This document shows, piece by piece, positions 1-7,530 of a stretch of 20,045 nt of DNA. Source of the stretch: Anaerolineae bacterium (GTDB taxonomy: Bacteria; Chloroflexota; Anaerolineae; 4572-78; J111); the NCBI GenBank assembly GCA_020433785.1, contig JAGRCC010000166.1:1-20045 (forward strand), read 5' to 3'. Under the pieces are notes generated by a model. The model searched no databases and was not told the DNA's origin. It saw nothing but the letters and a program-made list of their open reading frames with translations. Position numbers and translations under genes: made by a program. Position 1 is the first letter of the stretch, and each line of letters begins with the position of its first letter.

Positions 1-867
1 GCCGACCTGGCCGAGGAGCAAATTCTGCTCGACCCCGGCCCGCCCATCACGCCTGGCGATCTGATCACGCGCTACAATTTAGAGCTGGCTCGCGGCCTGC
101 TCTACTGGGCACGGGAGATGCGCATTCGGGTGGCGGACAGCTACAAGGACCTGTTTAAATACATCAAACTGTTTAAATTAATGTACACCATTTACCCGCT
201 GGCCCAAAATTTCGGCGATGCCGCAGTTGAGCCGGCGAATCTAGAGCCGTCGCACAAACCGCCCGGCTACCACGTGACGCTGCACGGCCCCATCTCGCCC
301 TTTGTCCAATCGACCATTCGCTACGGCTTGCAGTTCGCCAAATTTCTGCCGGCCCTGCTGCTGTGCCAGCAGTGGTACATGGAGGCCGATGTCCAGCCGC
401 CGCACCACCCCGGCCACGAACCGCTGCGCTACACCCTCACCGACCGCAGTCAACTGCGCACCCACTTCCGCGCCTCCGGCATGTTCGACAGCCGGCTCGA
501 GGCCGACTTCGCCGCCGAATTTGAGGAGAAGTACGGCGGGGCCAAACGCAAATGGGAGTTGGCGCGCGAAGACGAACTAATCATCGTGGGCGATTCGGTC
601 ATGATTCCCGATTTTTCGCTGACGCATCGCAAAGACGGCCGGCGCGCGCTGCTGGAAATTGTCGGCTTTTGGCATCCGCACTATCTGCGCCGCAAGCTAG
701 AGAAAATCCGGCTGGCCGGCCGCACCGATTTAATCCTGCTCATCTACGAAAGCGCCAATGTGGCCGAAGGCACATTTGAAGCCGCCTCGGCCGGCGAGGT
801 TTTGACCTTCAGCCGCAAGCCGGTGCTCAAAGATGTCCTGGCCGCCGTTGAGCGCTGCGCCGTCTGA
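1..867 (+). CDS. Bax1-like nuclease (DUF790), 3' part
   Basis: The reading frame is open from base 1, so the gene starts upstream; 288 residues are visible. The sequence matches the DUF790/Bax1 family. The visible N-terminal part has the GDLITRYNLELARGLLYWA segment, followed by an IKLFKLMYTIYP-like stretch, a RYGLQFAKFLPALLLC segment and a C-terminal nuclease core. That core reads IPDF (about bases 604-615) followed by LEIVGFW (about 652-672), the spacing of a PD-(D/E)xK-type active site. Archaeal Bax1 is known as the nuclease partner of the XPB helicase in DNA repair; an XPB gene directly upstream would fit but lies outside the window. The internal ATG at 118 is mid-domain and is not the start. 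A GC-rich hairpin follows the stop codon. Confidence 0.85.
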   Translation, partial: ADLAEEQILLDPGPPITPGDLITRYNLELARGLLYWAREMRIRVADSYKDLFKYIKLFKLMYTIYPLAQNFGDAAVEPANLEPSHKPPGYHVTLHGPISPFVQSTIRYGLQFAKFLPALLLCQQWYMEADVQPPHHPGHEPLRYTLTDRSQLRTHFRASGMFDSRLEADFAAEFEEKYGGAKRKWELAREDELIIVGDSVMIPDFSLTHRKDGRRALLEIVGFWHPHYLRRKLEKIRLAGRTDLILLIYESANVAEGTFEAASAGEVLTFSRKPVLKDVLAAVERCAV

Positions 868-876
868 ATCGAAACA

Positions 877-899
877 GCCGGCGGTGGTTAGTCGCCGGC
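877..899 (+). terminator. GC-rich hairpin after the Bax1-like gene
   Basis: GCCGGCG (877-883) and CGCCGGC (893-899) form a perfect 7-bp stem with a 9-base loop, beginning 10 bases after the stop codon. There is no clear T-run after it, so a factor-independent terminator is only a possibility. Confidence 0.35.
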
Positions 900-992
900 C
901 GTAGCCCGTCATATCTATTGCCACATGGGCCGTTATTTAACCTCAAACTCCCTAAACTCTATGAGCTCATCAACCCCCATAAACGCTATTCG

Positions 993-1241
993 TTAGTTGT
1001 TGATAAATTTTTCGAAGACCTCGGTGAAATCTTTGCGAACGTAGGCATCGTGGGCTTGCTTTAGCCAATGAAAGGCATATTGGTTGATGGCCTTGAACTG
1101 CTCTTCCCCCGGGGATGAACTCACGGTGCGAATTACACTGGCAGCGGCCGTATTGAGGCTGTCCATTCCCGACAATTTGAGAATCAGCGATGATCTGGCA
1201 TGATATCTTCTGACCTCCGTCTTTTTGTCCAATTCCACCAA
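993..1241 (-). CDS. Small hypothetical protein, uncertain
   Basis: This minus-strand frame encodes about 82 residues with a protein-like composition: mixed charge, a Trp, and amphipathic helices around EEQFKAINQYAFHWLKQAHD. It shows no recognised domain. No ATG start is available: the candidates are TTG at 1241 or GTG at 1238, and neither has a good ribosome-binding site. A second frame (970-1266) has an ATG and overlaps it, but its translation is less protein-like. The ORF could be the 3' end of a decayed gene, a real small gene, or chance. It sits between two plus-strand genes and has no operon partner. Confidence 0.4.
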   Translation of the reverse strand: MVELDKKTEVRRYHARSSLILKLSGMDSLNTAAASVIRTVSSSPGEEQFKAINQYAFHWLKQAHDAYVRKDFTEVFEKFINN

Positions 1242-1298
1242 AATTAGCGCTATGGCGCTTATTCAATCAGGATTTACGCAGTTACACGGGTGACAGTC

Positions 1299-1315
1299 GC
1301 TTATTGTCGATAAGC
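1299..1315. other. Short perfect hairpin upstream of cheB-like gene
   Basis: GCTTAT (1299-1304) and ATAAGC (1310-1315) flank a 5-base loop about 100 bases before the CheB-like start. It might be an operator or a small RNA structure; nothing else supports a specific role. Confidence 0.25.
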
Positions 1316-1413
1316 AGCATCTGAGTCGTTCAACAGATCGATTTAACGTGCTCAAGGGACCTGTCATTTGGTTTTTGCCTAACTCTTGTTACTAAAACTT
1401 AAGGGACTTCGCT

Positions 1414-2439
1414 ATGGAAACTCATCTAAATCGATTGATTCTTTTGGGTGGCTCGGCCGGGGGATTCAAAGCAGCGGTTAAAGTGATCGCTAATCTTGAG
1501 GCTAATGTGCCGGCCGCTATCATCTTAGTGCTGCACCTTGGCCCCGGTCCGGCCTCGGGAGTAGCAGCCCAGCTAACCAAAATAGGACTGCTTCCGGCCG
1601 CTCTGGCCGTCGACGGCGAACCACTAGAAGCCGGACGGATTTATATTGCGCCGCCGGACTACCATACGTTAATCCGCGAGAACACCATCTCCCTGTCTCG
1701 CGGCCCTAGAGTCAATCAATCTCGACCGGCCATCGATTTGACCTTTCGCTCCGCGGCAGTGTCCTACGGAACACAAGCCATCGGCGTTATCTTGAGCGGG
1801 ATGCTCGACGACGGAGCGACGGGGTTGCTGGCGATCAAACGCTGTGGTGGGGTCACCGTTTGCCAAGACCCGGCCGATGCGCTTTATCCCGATATGCCGC
1901 AAAGTGCCATCGCCTGCGTACACCCCGATCATACGCTGCCGGCCCTGGCTATCGGCAACTTGCTAAACCGGCTGACCAAAACAGCCGTTGAGACTAAGGC
2001 CCCTGTCCCGGCAGATATTATGTTGGAAAACCGATTCGATCTGAATAATCGGGACGATCTGGATCAAATGGATCAACTCGGCCGCCGGGTTCCGGTGTCG
2101 TGTCCGGAGTGTGGCGGACCTCTGTGGGAAATAAAGAAAAATGGCGTATCGCATTACCGCTGTCATATCGGGCATAGTTTGACCACCCACAGCTTGTTAA
2201 TGCGTCAAGACGAAGCTATCGAAAGCACCTTGTGGATAGCGCTTCGCACCTTAGAGGAGAAAGCCCGCATGCAGGAGAAACTCGCTCAGGGAGAACAGGC
2301 ATCAGATCGTAAAATGCTGGTGGGATCCTTTCGCCAGCGAGCGGCTGAAACGCGTGCCCATGCCGAACGTCTCCGCAAGCTGCTGCTCGAGATCGGCGAG
2401 GCCTCTATTTCAATAGAGTCAGGGCATGACACCGAATAA
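1414..2439 (+). CDS. CheB-type protein-glutamate methylesterase with C-terminal Cys/His cluster
   Basis: The 341-residue protein is a CheB methylesterase domain without the N-terminal receiver domain found in classical CheB. The family's catalytic triad is visible: Ser14 in GGSAGG, His41 in VLHLGPG and Asp133 in SGMLDDGATGL. CheB enzymes remove methyl groups from, or deamidate, glutamate residues of chemoreceptors. After the catalytic domain (about 1-190) comes an extension with CPEC (Cys230, Cys233) and CHIGH (Cys250, His251, His254), which looks like a small zinc-binding module, then a charged helical segment to the end. No cheR, cheA or receptor gene lies nearby, so its target is unknown and it may act outside chemotaxis. 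Without a receiver domain, phosphorylation control is unlikely. The start ATG follows a weak AAGGGA-like ribosome site. Confidence 0.85.
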   Translation: METHLNRLILLGGSAGGFKAAVKVIANLEANVPAAIILVLHLGPGPASGVAAQLTKIGLLPAALAVDGEPLEAGRIYIAPPDYHTLIRENTISLSRGPRVNQSRPAIDLTFRSAAVSYGTQAIGVILSGMLDDGATGLLAIKRCGGVTVCQDPADALYPDMPQSAIACVHPDHTLPALAIGNLLNRLTKTAVETKAPVPADIMLENRFDLNNRDDLDQMDQLGRRVPVSCPECGGPLWEIKKNGVSHYRCHIGHSLTTHSLLMRQDEAIESTLWIALRTLEEKARMQEKLAQGEQASDRKMLVGSFRQRAAETRAHAERLRKLLLEIGEASISIESGHDTE

Positions 2440-2491
2440 CTATCTCATCGAGCAGCCAGAAATCGCGAACTATTTGTTTAAGATGCATGGT

Positions 2492-5176
2492 TTACTTAGT
2501 GACAACCGGAAGATAAACGTGTACCCCAACCGTACCGCTATCTGGCCCACCAAAGTCACTACAAAGGTCCCCGTCACAGGCTTTTATAAAATAGTAGTAA
2601 ATAAAACCTAAAGAGGCCGTCGTATCGTTATAAGTGGGGCTGGTTGTAGTACCCAGATTAGTTTTGGTTCCGGTCTCAGACCCTGCCCGATAGACCTGGT
2701 AGCTTGTCGCGCCGACTACGGTATTCCAAGTGACCCGGATCTTATCTGTAAATGTCTTATCACTGGCCTGGACATTGGTGGGAACAGCAGGCGGATTTTG
2801 GACTGGTTTTACAGTTCCGCTGTCAGAAGCACTAAAGGCACTGGAGCCATAACTATTTTTTGCCTTGACCCAGTAATAATAAATTTGCCCAGCTACGGCG
2901 CTTGTATCATCATAGCTGGTTCCACTGACCGAGGCGGCAATTTGGCTGGCCGTACCACTGTTATCGGTTGTATTCCGCCACACTTCATAGCTTGTTGCGT
3001 TCGTAACACTGCTCCAAGTCACCCGCACTTTATCGGTAAATGTACTATCGCTGGCCTGAACATTGGCCGGGGGCGATGGCGGTGCGTTTTTAAGACTGAG
3101 GGCGAGTTCTCCGCCAGTGCCAAATCCATAACGCATCGCTTCTATATAGTATTTTGTTCCGCTATTGAGGGCAACGACTAGAGAAGATTGTGTTCCTGTG
3201 CCTCCGTCATCATCGCACCCTACCTGAATCAGTGAACCCCGTGAGCCTCTCCAGACTGCCAGGACCGTATCGTAATTACTGCCATTGGTCGAAATTTCGT
3301 AATTTCCGGATGTTGAGGGGATAAAAGAATACCAAACGCTACGAGATTGCCAGGGTGTAGAGCTAGAACCGCAGGTAGCGGTGGGATCATCAACGGCTGA
3401 GGTGGCCTGGGTTGTACTTTGAGTCCAATTTGATGGGCTGGTAATGGCGAAAGCACTGTTGGTGATGTCATCGTTACTAGGCCAGGCAGGGGGTTGATCA
3501 CGTTCACGCCCATGCCAGATGATTTGAGGATGGGTACTACCATTTCCACTCCCGCCTTGTAGGGTAAAACCGGAACTGACCCAGGTATTTGCATATTGCT
3601 CGTGGCGCCGAGAAGAAACGTAATCTCCCCAGCGGTTACGCTCTGGGCCGTGGGTGCTGGCCCGTACGAAATAGTTCTCCCAAGGTGGCGGAGTCCCACT
3701 ATAATCATCAGCCACAATAATTCGGAGAGTGGGATAGCTACCACCACCAACGGTAAATACAGGGCCAGCAATATGCCCACGATTGTTCACGCCAATGCTG
3801 GGATATATCCAGGCTGTGGAGTTACTCCAAAGACGCGGTTGGTCAATTAAAGAGCGATTACTTTGGTTAAAACGCGCCACATTCACATAGGGATATGAAT
3901 AAGTACTGCCATCTGCGTTTGATCCCCACATAAAACCGATGACGTTATTCGCTACCCAACCGCCAAGCATCCGCCCATCAATACGACCACAAGCGTTATT
4001 GCCATCGGGGGACAGGCAGCTAAAACTACCGGCGGTCCAACTAGAAATATTGACATTATCCCAGAAGAGCGAGCTTGAATTTTCAGCCCAGCGGTAAATT
4101 CGCACTTGGCTGAGCGAATTGTGTGTCCCCCAATACATTGTGGTCGTCGCCCCATCTGTTGGCATAATACTCGCTGTATCATCTCTAGTGAAGTAGTTAA
4201 AGTTAATGGTGCCTCCCGCATTCAACTGGTTCAGAGGGATGCGCCACGCGGCACTATTTGTCCAGGAATCGGAGGTGTCGTAGACATTGCTATTGATGTA
4301 GAGGTAATTATTGCTAAGGGCCATCTTGGGATAGTCTAACCATCGATTTGATCCCAAACCGAAACTGGCCGCGGTAAAGTCGTAATAAGTCCAGTCGGCT
4401 CCCGTCATACCAGGGTTAAGATCACTGCCATGAATTACGGCCAACCGCTGCCGATTAGTTCCGCCCGATTCGATATATTGTAGTAGCCAAAACATCAGGT
4501 CTCGGCTGTCATCATAAATCACCAACTGATCACAACAAAAGCCCCCATCAGAAGCCGGGAAGGTTGTAAATGGATCAACGAATCGATAATATTGCCCATA
4601 ATCAGTGGCGAAAGCCGCGTACCAATTCCCTGTCATAAAATGAGCATCGCCTCGAGCATCAAGGTTAGGTTCATTGGTACTGGATTGCAAAGAGGATCCC
4701 GTTGAAATATCAAGCAGATCTTTACTGCGATAGAATCGGTAATCGCCTGACGCTTGAGGTTTGGGGTCCGGTAAATCATCTTCAAGCCCGCTTGCGATTG
4801 GGGGTACGCCTAGCGTATTCGATTGACCAACCCTACTTCCTCTGTTGTCCGGTACTGTTTCGGGAACGTTCGGTTGTGCAACCAAGTTGGCTATGTCTGG
4901 ATCTAACATCAAGGGAGGTCCAGACAATAGGGGGCGATTACTACTTTGCTCGATTAAGCGTTGTTGTTCGGCGGTAAGTTCGGGGGGTGTATCCAAATAC
5001 GCTACAGTCACATGTTGGGGGGAAACTGCTCCTTGTCCAGTTACCATCTCGCCTGGTCCGATTTCTTGGGGCAAGGTTATGGGCGAATCGGTCTGGGCCC
5101 TGCTGGGTGATACTATCAAAACTACTGCCACCATAATTATTAGTAAACTTAACGTGTACCTCAATAACTTAATCAT
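2492..5176 (-). CDS. Secreted protein with PPC-like and two fibronectin-III domains
   Basis: The 894-residue protein begins with a signal peptide: a Lys/Arg N-terminus, a hydrophobic core at about 8-24 and a likely cut after SRA near residue 28. Residues about 170-560 are rich in Trp, Tyr, Asn and Gly and look like a beta-propeller-type region. They include a GGFCCDQLVIYDDSRD segment, and no catalytic motif was recognised. About 571-698 resembles a pre-peptidase C-terminal (PPC) domain, with the DTVLAVW and GCDDDGGTG motifs. Two fibronectin-III domains follow (about 699-794 and 795-884), each opening with NVQASD.TFTDK.RVTW. The chain ends in VYLPVVTK, a tail style I recall from Chloroflexota secreted proteins. 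The ATG at 5176 follows AGAGGGGGG at good spacing. It converges on the CheB-like gene, with 52 bases between the stops. It is probably an extracellular binding or structural protein; the ligand is unknown. Confidence 0.85.
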   Translation of the reverse strand: MIKLLRYTLSLLIIMVAVVLIVSPSRAQTDSPITLPQEIGPGEMVTGQGAVSPQHVTVAYLDTPPELTAEQQRLIEQSSNRPLLSGPPLMLDPDIANLVAQPNVPETVPDNRGSRVGQSNTLGVPPIASGLEDDLPDPKPQASGDYRFYRSKDLLDISTGSSLQSSTNEPNLDARGDAHFMTGNWYAAFATDYGQYYRFVDPFTTFPASDGGFCCDQLVIYDDSRDLMFWLLQYIESGGTNRQRLAVIHGSDLNPGMTGADWTYYDFTAASFGLGSNRWLDYPKMALSNNYLYINSNVYDTSDSWTNSAAWRIPLNQLNAGGTINFNYFTRDDTASIMPTDGATTTMYWGTHNSLSQVRIYRWAENSSSLFWDNVNISSWTAGSFSCLSPDGNNACGRIDGRMLGGWVANNVIGFMWGSNADGSTYSYPYVNVARFNQSNRSLIDQPRLWSNSTAWIYPSIGVNNRGHIAGPVFTVGGGSYPTLRIIVADDYSGTPPPWENYFVRASTHGPERNRWGDYVSSRRHEQYANTWVSSGFTLQGGSGNGSTHPQIIWHGRERDQPPAWPSNDDITNSAFAITSPSNWTQSTTQATSAVDDPTATCGSSSTPWQSRSVWYSFIPSTSGNYEISTNGSNYDTVLAVWRGSRGSLIQVGCDDDGGTGTQSSLVVALNSGTKYYIEAMRYGFGTGGELALSLKNAPPSPPANVQASDSTFTDKVRVTWSSVTNATSYEVWRNTTDNSGTASQIAASVSGTSYDDTSAVAGQIYYYWVKAKNSYGSSAFSASDSGTVKPVQNPPAVPTNVQASDKTFTDKIRVTWNTVVGATSYQVYRAGSETGTKTNLGTTTSPTYNDTTASLGFIYYYFIKACDGDLCSDFGGPDSGTVGVHVYLPVVTK

Positions 5177-5290
5177 GAGTTGTCCCCCCTCTAACTCAAG
5201 TTGCTGTCCTTCCAGGCCCTTAGTGGCTCGACCATAGTTTCGATAATAAGTGGCGTTAAATATCCAAATTCGGTCGGGCTAAGGCCATTT

Positions 5291-5313
5291 CGGAAACCCT
5301 AAAGGTGTTTCCG
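5291..5313. terminator. Hairpin downstream of the Ser/Thr/Pro-rich protein gene
   Basis: CGGAAAC (5291-5297) pairs with GTTTCCG (5307-5313); CC/GG inside can lengthen the stem. It lies 24 bases past the stop of the minus-strand gene ending at 5337, which fits a transcript end. No T-run follows on the minus strand. Its core GAAACCCTAAAGGT recurs in the hairpin at 19088-19127. Confidence 0.4.
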
Positions 5314-5315
5314 TA

Positions 5316-5330
5316 CAAGTTGACAACTTG
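5316..5330. promoter_or_regulatory. Perfect 15-bp palindrome, operator-like
   Basis: CAAGTTG-A-CAACTTG is a perfect inverted repeat of two 7-base arms, located between two minus-strand genes and about 140 bases upstream of the 894-residue protein's start. Another CAAGTTG half-site occurs near 5195, close to that start codon. This is consistent with a repressor or activator site, but no binding protein can be named. Confidence 0.35.
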
Positions 5331-5336
5331 GGTTAC

Positions 5337-6017
5337 CTATAAATTTTTTCTTTTGATAACAAAAACAACTCCTAACAACAGCCCCGTCATACAAGGGATT
5401 GATGATCCAGATGAAGCACCCGTCGAGTCTGTTTCGGATGATATCTCCGGGCCTGGTGTAACAGGAGAATCACCCGGAGCAAGCGTGGGCCCTGAACCGT
5501 GGCTTTGATCCAAGGCTGCCTCTTGGGTTTGCATCCAAGCGGTTGGGTCAGTCGGGAGAGGGGTATCATTATGGGGTAATTCTGTGGCCGGAACAACAGC
5601 GGTCCCACTGCTTGTTTCAGCAGAGCCGCCTGTTGGTTGATCAGGCTGCGCGTCGGTTGCGGGTAGACCAGGCTCGGTTGGCGGTTCCAACGTCGGTGTA
5701 ACCGTACCTTGACCCGGAGCCAAATCTGGGCCTGATAAGTGAGTCCGGTCCATAGCCGCCTCTTGAGTCTGAATCCGAGCTGTGGAATCTAACGGCAAAG
5801 CAGGCGTGTCGTTCGGCAGTGCGGTGGCCGGAGCCGAAATAGTACCGCTGCCGGCGCCAGCTTGATTTGAAGAGGAAGAAGAGGTGGTAATCGTAGGTGT
5901 AACTAAATACGCAATATTACTGTTTTGGAAATATCCATAGGATGATGTAATACCAAACCAGATGATTGGCGCAGTTAAAATAAGTGACGTTTTCACAAGT
6001 AGTGAAAATTTGTGCAT
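5337..6017 (-). CDS. Ser/Thr/Pro-rich repeat surface protein with C-terminal anchor
   Basis: The start is placed at the ATG at 6017 because GAAGGGA lies 7 bases upstream; a start at 6050 is also open but has no such site. The resulting 226-residue protein has an N-terminal hydrophobic segment (about 5-28) acting as a signal or anchor. A disordered Ser/Thr/Pro/Gly/Asp-rich body contains a roughly 51-residue repeat at 58-108 and again at 138-188, exactly 80 residues apart. The repeat shares P.D.TA..QTQEAA.D...SGP.LAPG. The C-terminus has a short motif (IPCMTG), a hydrophobic stretch and a basic KRKN end, like a cell-surface sorting signal or simple membrane anchor. No enzymatic domain was recognised. 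It is probably a wall- or membrane-attached stalk protein. Confidence 0.65.
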   Translation of the reverse strand: MHKFSLLVKTSLILTAPIIWFGITSSYGYFQNSNIAYLVTPTITTSSSSSNQAGAGSGTISAPATALPNDTPALPLDSTARIQTQEAAMDRTHLSGPDLAPGQGTVTPTLEPPTEPGLPATDAQPDQPTGGSAETSSGTAVVPATELPHNDTPLPTDPTAWMQTQEAALDQSHGSGPTLAPGDSPVTPGPEISSETDSTGASSGSSIPCMTGLLLGVVFVIKRKNL

Positions 6018-6834
6018 ATATTGTTCCCTTCTGGCAATCGTATCTTGCACTATTAATAGTACGGTTATAATTTGGAAAGTAACCGCATTTGTCTATAAAT
6101 TCTTGCTGTGCGATTGGAAACTTTGCTTGTAACAGCTACAATTTAAGGACAATGCACCCACAAAAATCAGGGTTTTGCCAGTATTAAAGTCAATTACAAT
6201 GGTAGTGTTCAGCCCGCTGATTATCCGACGCTTTTTCGAATATTCCCGTTGCAGTAGGAGTATCCAGAAAAAATGCCGATATCCTGTTCATCATACCATT
6301 CTTTTCCACCCGCTGTCTAGCCCTTAATATTCCCCCACTGTTAAACGAGCGATCTCCTGTTACACGTCAACCTTAAAAAATAATCCAAGCGGCCACCGCT
6401 CCTGAAAGATATGAAAAAACTCCTGGTTCAATCCTAGCCCATGGGAAGTAAGGTAAAAAAATCATCAGTTTTAGCCGCTTAATCTTTATTTCTTACTTCG
6501 TACTCCCCGTCTTGGGCGCCTAAATGACCATTCGAACTAAAATTTGCCTTTTTTCCGCCCCCAAACAAAAGATTTGAAAAAAATATCCCCTGACGCGTCG
6601 TTCACAAGCTGTCGCACGAAAAATTTCGTCTCGTACGGACGCAAAAAACTGACATGGCCGCCGTAAAAGCAGCGACGGCCGGCTAAAAAGCGTGATCGGC
6701 GGCCAAAATACAACCGCAGCGAGGCTGACGGCCCTGTCGCGAAAAAATAACCCTTTTTAGCGCGGCCAAAAGGCCTTTCCGTCCCAAAAAAGCAATTTTA
6801 TGACGGCTACAGAGGGGTTGCCAGAAAAAAAAGC

Positions 6835-6910
6835 GTTGATAGTGAAAATTCAACACGGCCAACGAAAAAAAAGATGTCGATAGTGAAAATTCAAGACGGC
6901 CAACGAAAAA
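6835..6910. repeat. Two-copy tandem repeat, period 41
   Basis: Copies at 6835-6869 and 6876-6910 share GATAGTGAAAATTCAA, then ACGGCCAACGAAAAA, with only single-base differences. No coding frame spans them. Confidence 0.8.
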
Positions 6911-6918
6911 TTTTGGGT

Positions 6919-7021
6919 CTATTTTGACGCTGACAAGGGTGTTCTGAAAAAATTTGTGGCTATTTTGACGCTGATAGGGGGTTACTGGAAAATTTTCCCC
7001 CTATCACGGCGTCAAAATAGC
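6919..7021. repeat. Direct repeat leading into a long imperfect inverted repeat
   Basis: CTATTTTGACGCTGA occurs at 6919-6933 and again at 6960-6974. The second copy is the left arm of an inverted repeat: 6960-6981 pairs with 6997-7020. The inner ten bases TGATAGGGGG/CCCCCTATCA match perfectly, and the outer CTATTTTGACGC/GCGTCAAAATAG arms match after a two-base insertion. The loop is 15 bases and also contains half of the palindrome GGAAAATTTTCC (6987-6998). On the + strand, CTTCTTTTTA follows. The element could end transcription, or be a mobile-repeat relic. Confidence 0.75.
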
Positions 7022-7055
7022 TTCTTTTTAGCGATCAGCCATCAATCGACGTCGG

Positions 7056-7529
7056 TCAGCTATCGGCGGTCAGTGGTTGCCGATCAGCTATCGGCGGCAG
7101 GTTGAATACGCCGATACTGCTAAATATTACCGCCGGCAGCCACAAGGCCAGCCCCAGACCGCCGTCGGTTAGCGCCATAGTGCCGGGGCGCAGCAGCGTG
7201 ACAATCAGCCCGACCTCAATCGCGCCGGTTACGGCCAAGTTAAGCCAGTAGCCGGCGCGGCTGTTGCGCCAATTCAGCCAGATCGCCACCACCAGCACCA
7301 ACAGCCCCACCCACAACAAATGCCAGGCATAGTAAGCCAAAACCGAATTGATGACGCGGCCGGAGACCACCGGCATCTCGGCGGCCGGCGCGGCCGAACC
7401 GACGGTGGCTAAAAAGGCGGTCGCGCCTTCGCCGGCCAACTGTTGTAACAAGACCGCCGCCCCCACGATGTGCAGCAGCGCCCACAGGCTGTAAAAGATC
7501 GCGCCAATTTGGGGAGTGTAACTTTTCAT
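7056..7529 (-). CDS. Four-helix integral membrane protein of unknown function
   Basis: The 157-residue protein has about four hydrophobic segments. They are around residues 8-30 (AIFYSLWALLHIVGAAVLL), 62-87 (LAYYAWHLLWVGLLVLVVAIW), 95-112 and 125-142. Conserved-looking His and Trp residues sit inside the helices. No functional family was identified. The start ATG at 7529 lies one base past the stop of the upstream VOC gene, and its AAGG ribosome site is inside that gene's last codons, so the two are probably co-translated. The last 13 or so residues (ADRQPLTADS end) and the stop codon fall within a 14-base direct repeat (7056-7069 and 7084-7097). The native C-terminus may therefore have been replaced by repeat sequence. 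Confidence 0.7.
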   Translation of the reverse strand: MKSYTPQIGAIFYSLWALLHIVGAAVLLQQLAGEGATAFLATVGSAAPAAEMPVVSGRVINSVLAYYAWHLLWVGLLVLVVAIWLNWRNSRAGYWLNLAVTGAIEVGLIVTLLRPGTMALTDGGLGLALWLPAVIFSSIGVFNLPPIADRQPLTADS

Positions 7530-7530
7530 A

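Larger units (their letters stand above)
6018..7055. other. Gene-free kilobase with repeats and hairpins
   Basis: No convincing reading frame exists on either strand here. The first half is AT-rich. An inverted pair GAAGTAAG/CTTACTTC lies at 6445-6452 and 6492-6499. From about 6560 the sequence alternates A-runs with GC-rich patches and includes the small palindromes ACGAAA-AA-TTTCGT (6616-6629) and GGCC-AAAA-GGCC (6764-6775). Its right end holds a 41-base tandem repeat and a long imperfect inverted repeat, listed separately. No tRNA, riboswitch or known RNA could be recognised. Confidence 0.6.

Noticed and set aside
970..1266. Alternative minus-strand ORF with an ATG
   Set aside because: Its composition is less protein-like than that of the overlapping 993-1241 frame, and it has no recognised motif.
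1261..1290. CAGGATTTACGCAGTTAC resembling an insertion-sequence end
   Set aside because: No matching opposite end, target duplication or transposase remnant is visible.
2426..2611. Short plus-strand ORF overlapping the cheB-like stop
   Set aside because: It has no ribosome site of its own, and its body is antisense to the FnIII/tail end of the secreted protein, with no protein-like signature.
5320..5340. TTGACA followed by TATAAA as a plus-strand promoter
   Set aside because: The boxes are only about 12 bases apart and no plus-strand gene follows; TTGACA is explained by the CAAGTTGACAACTTG palindrome.
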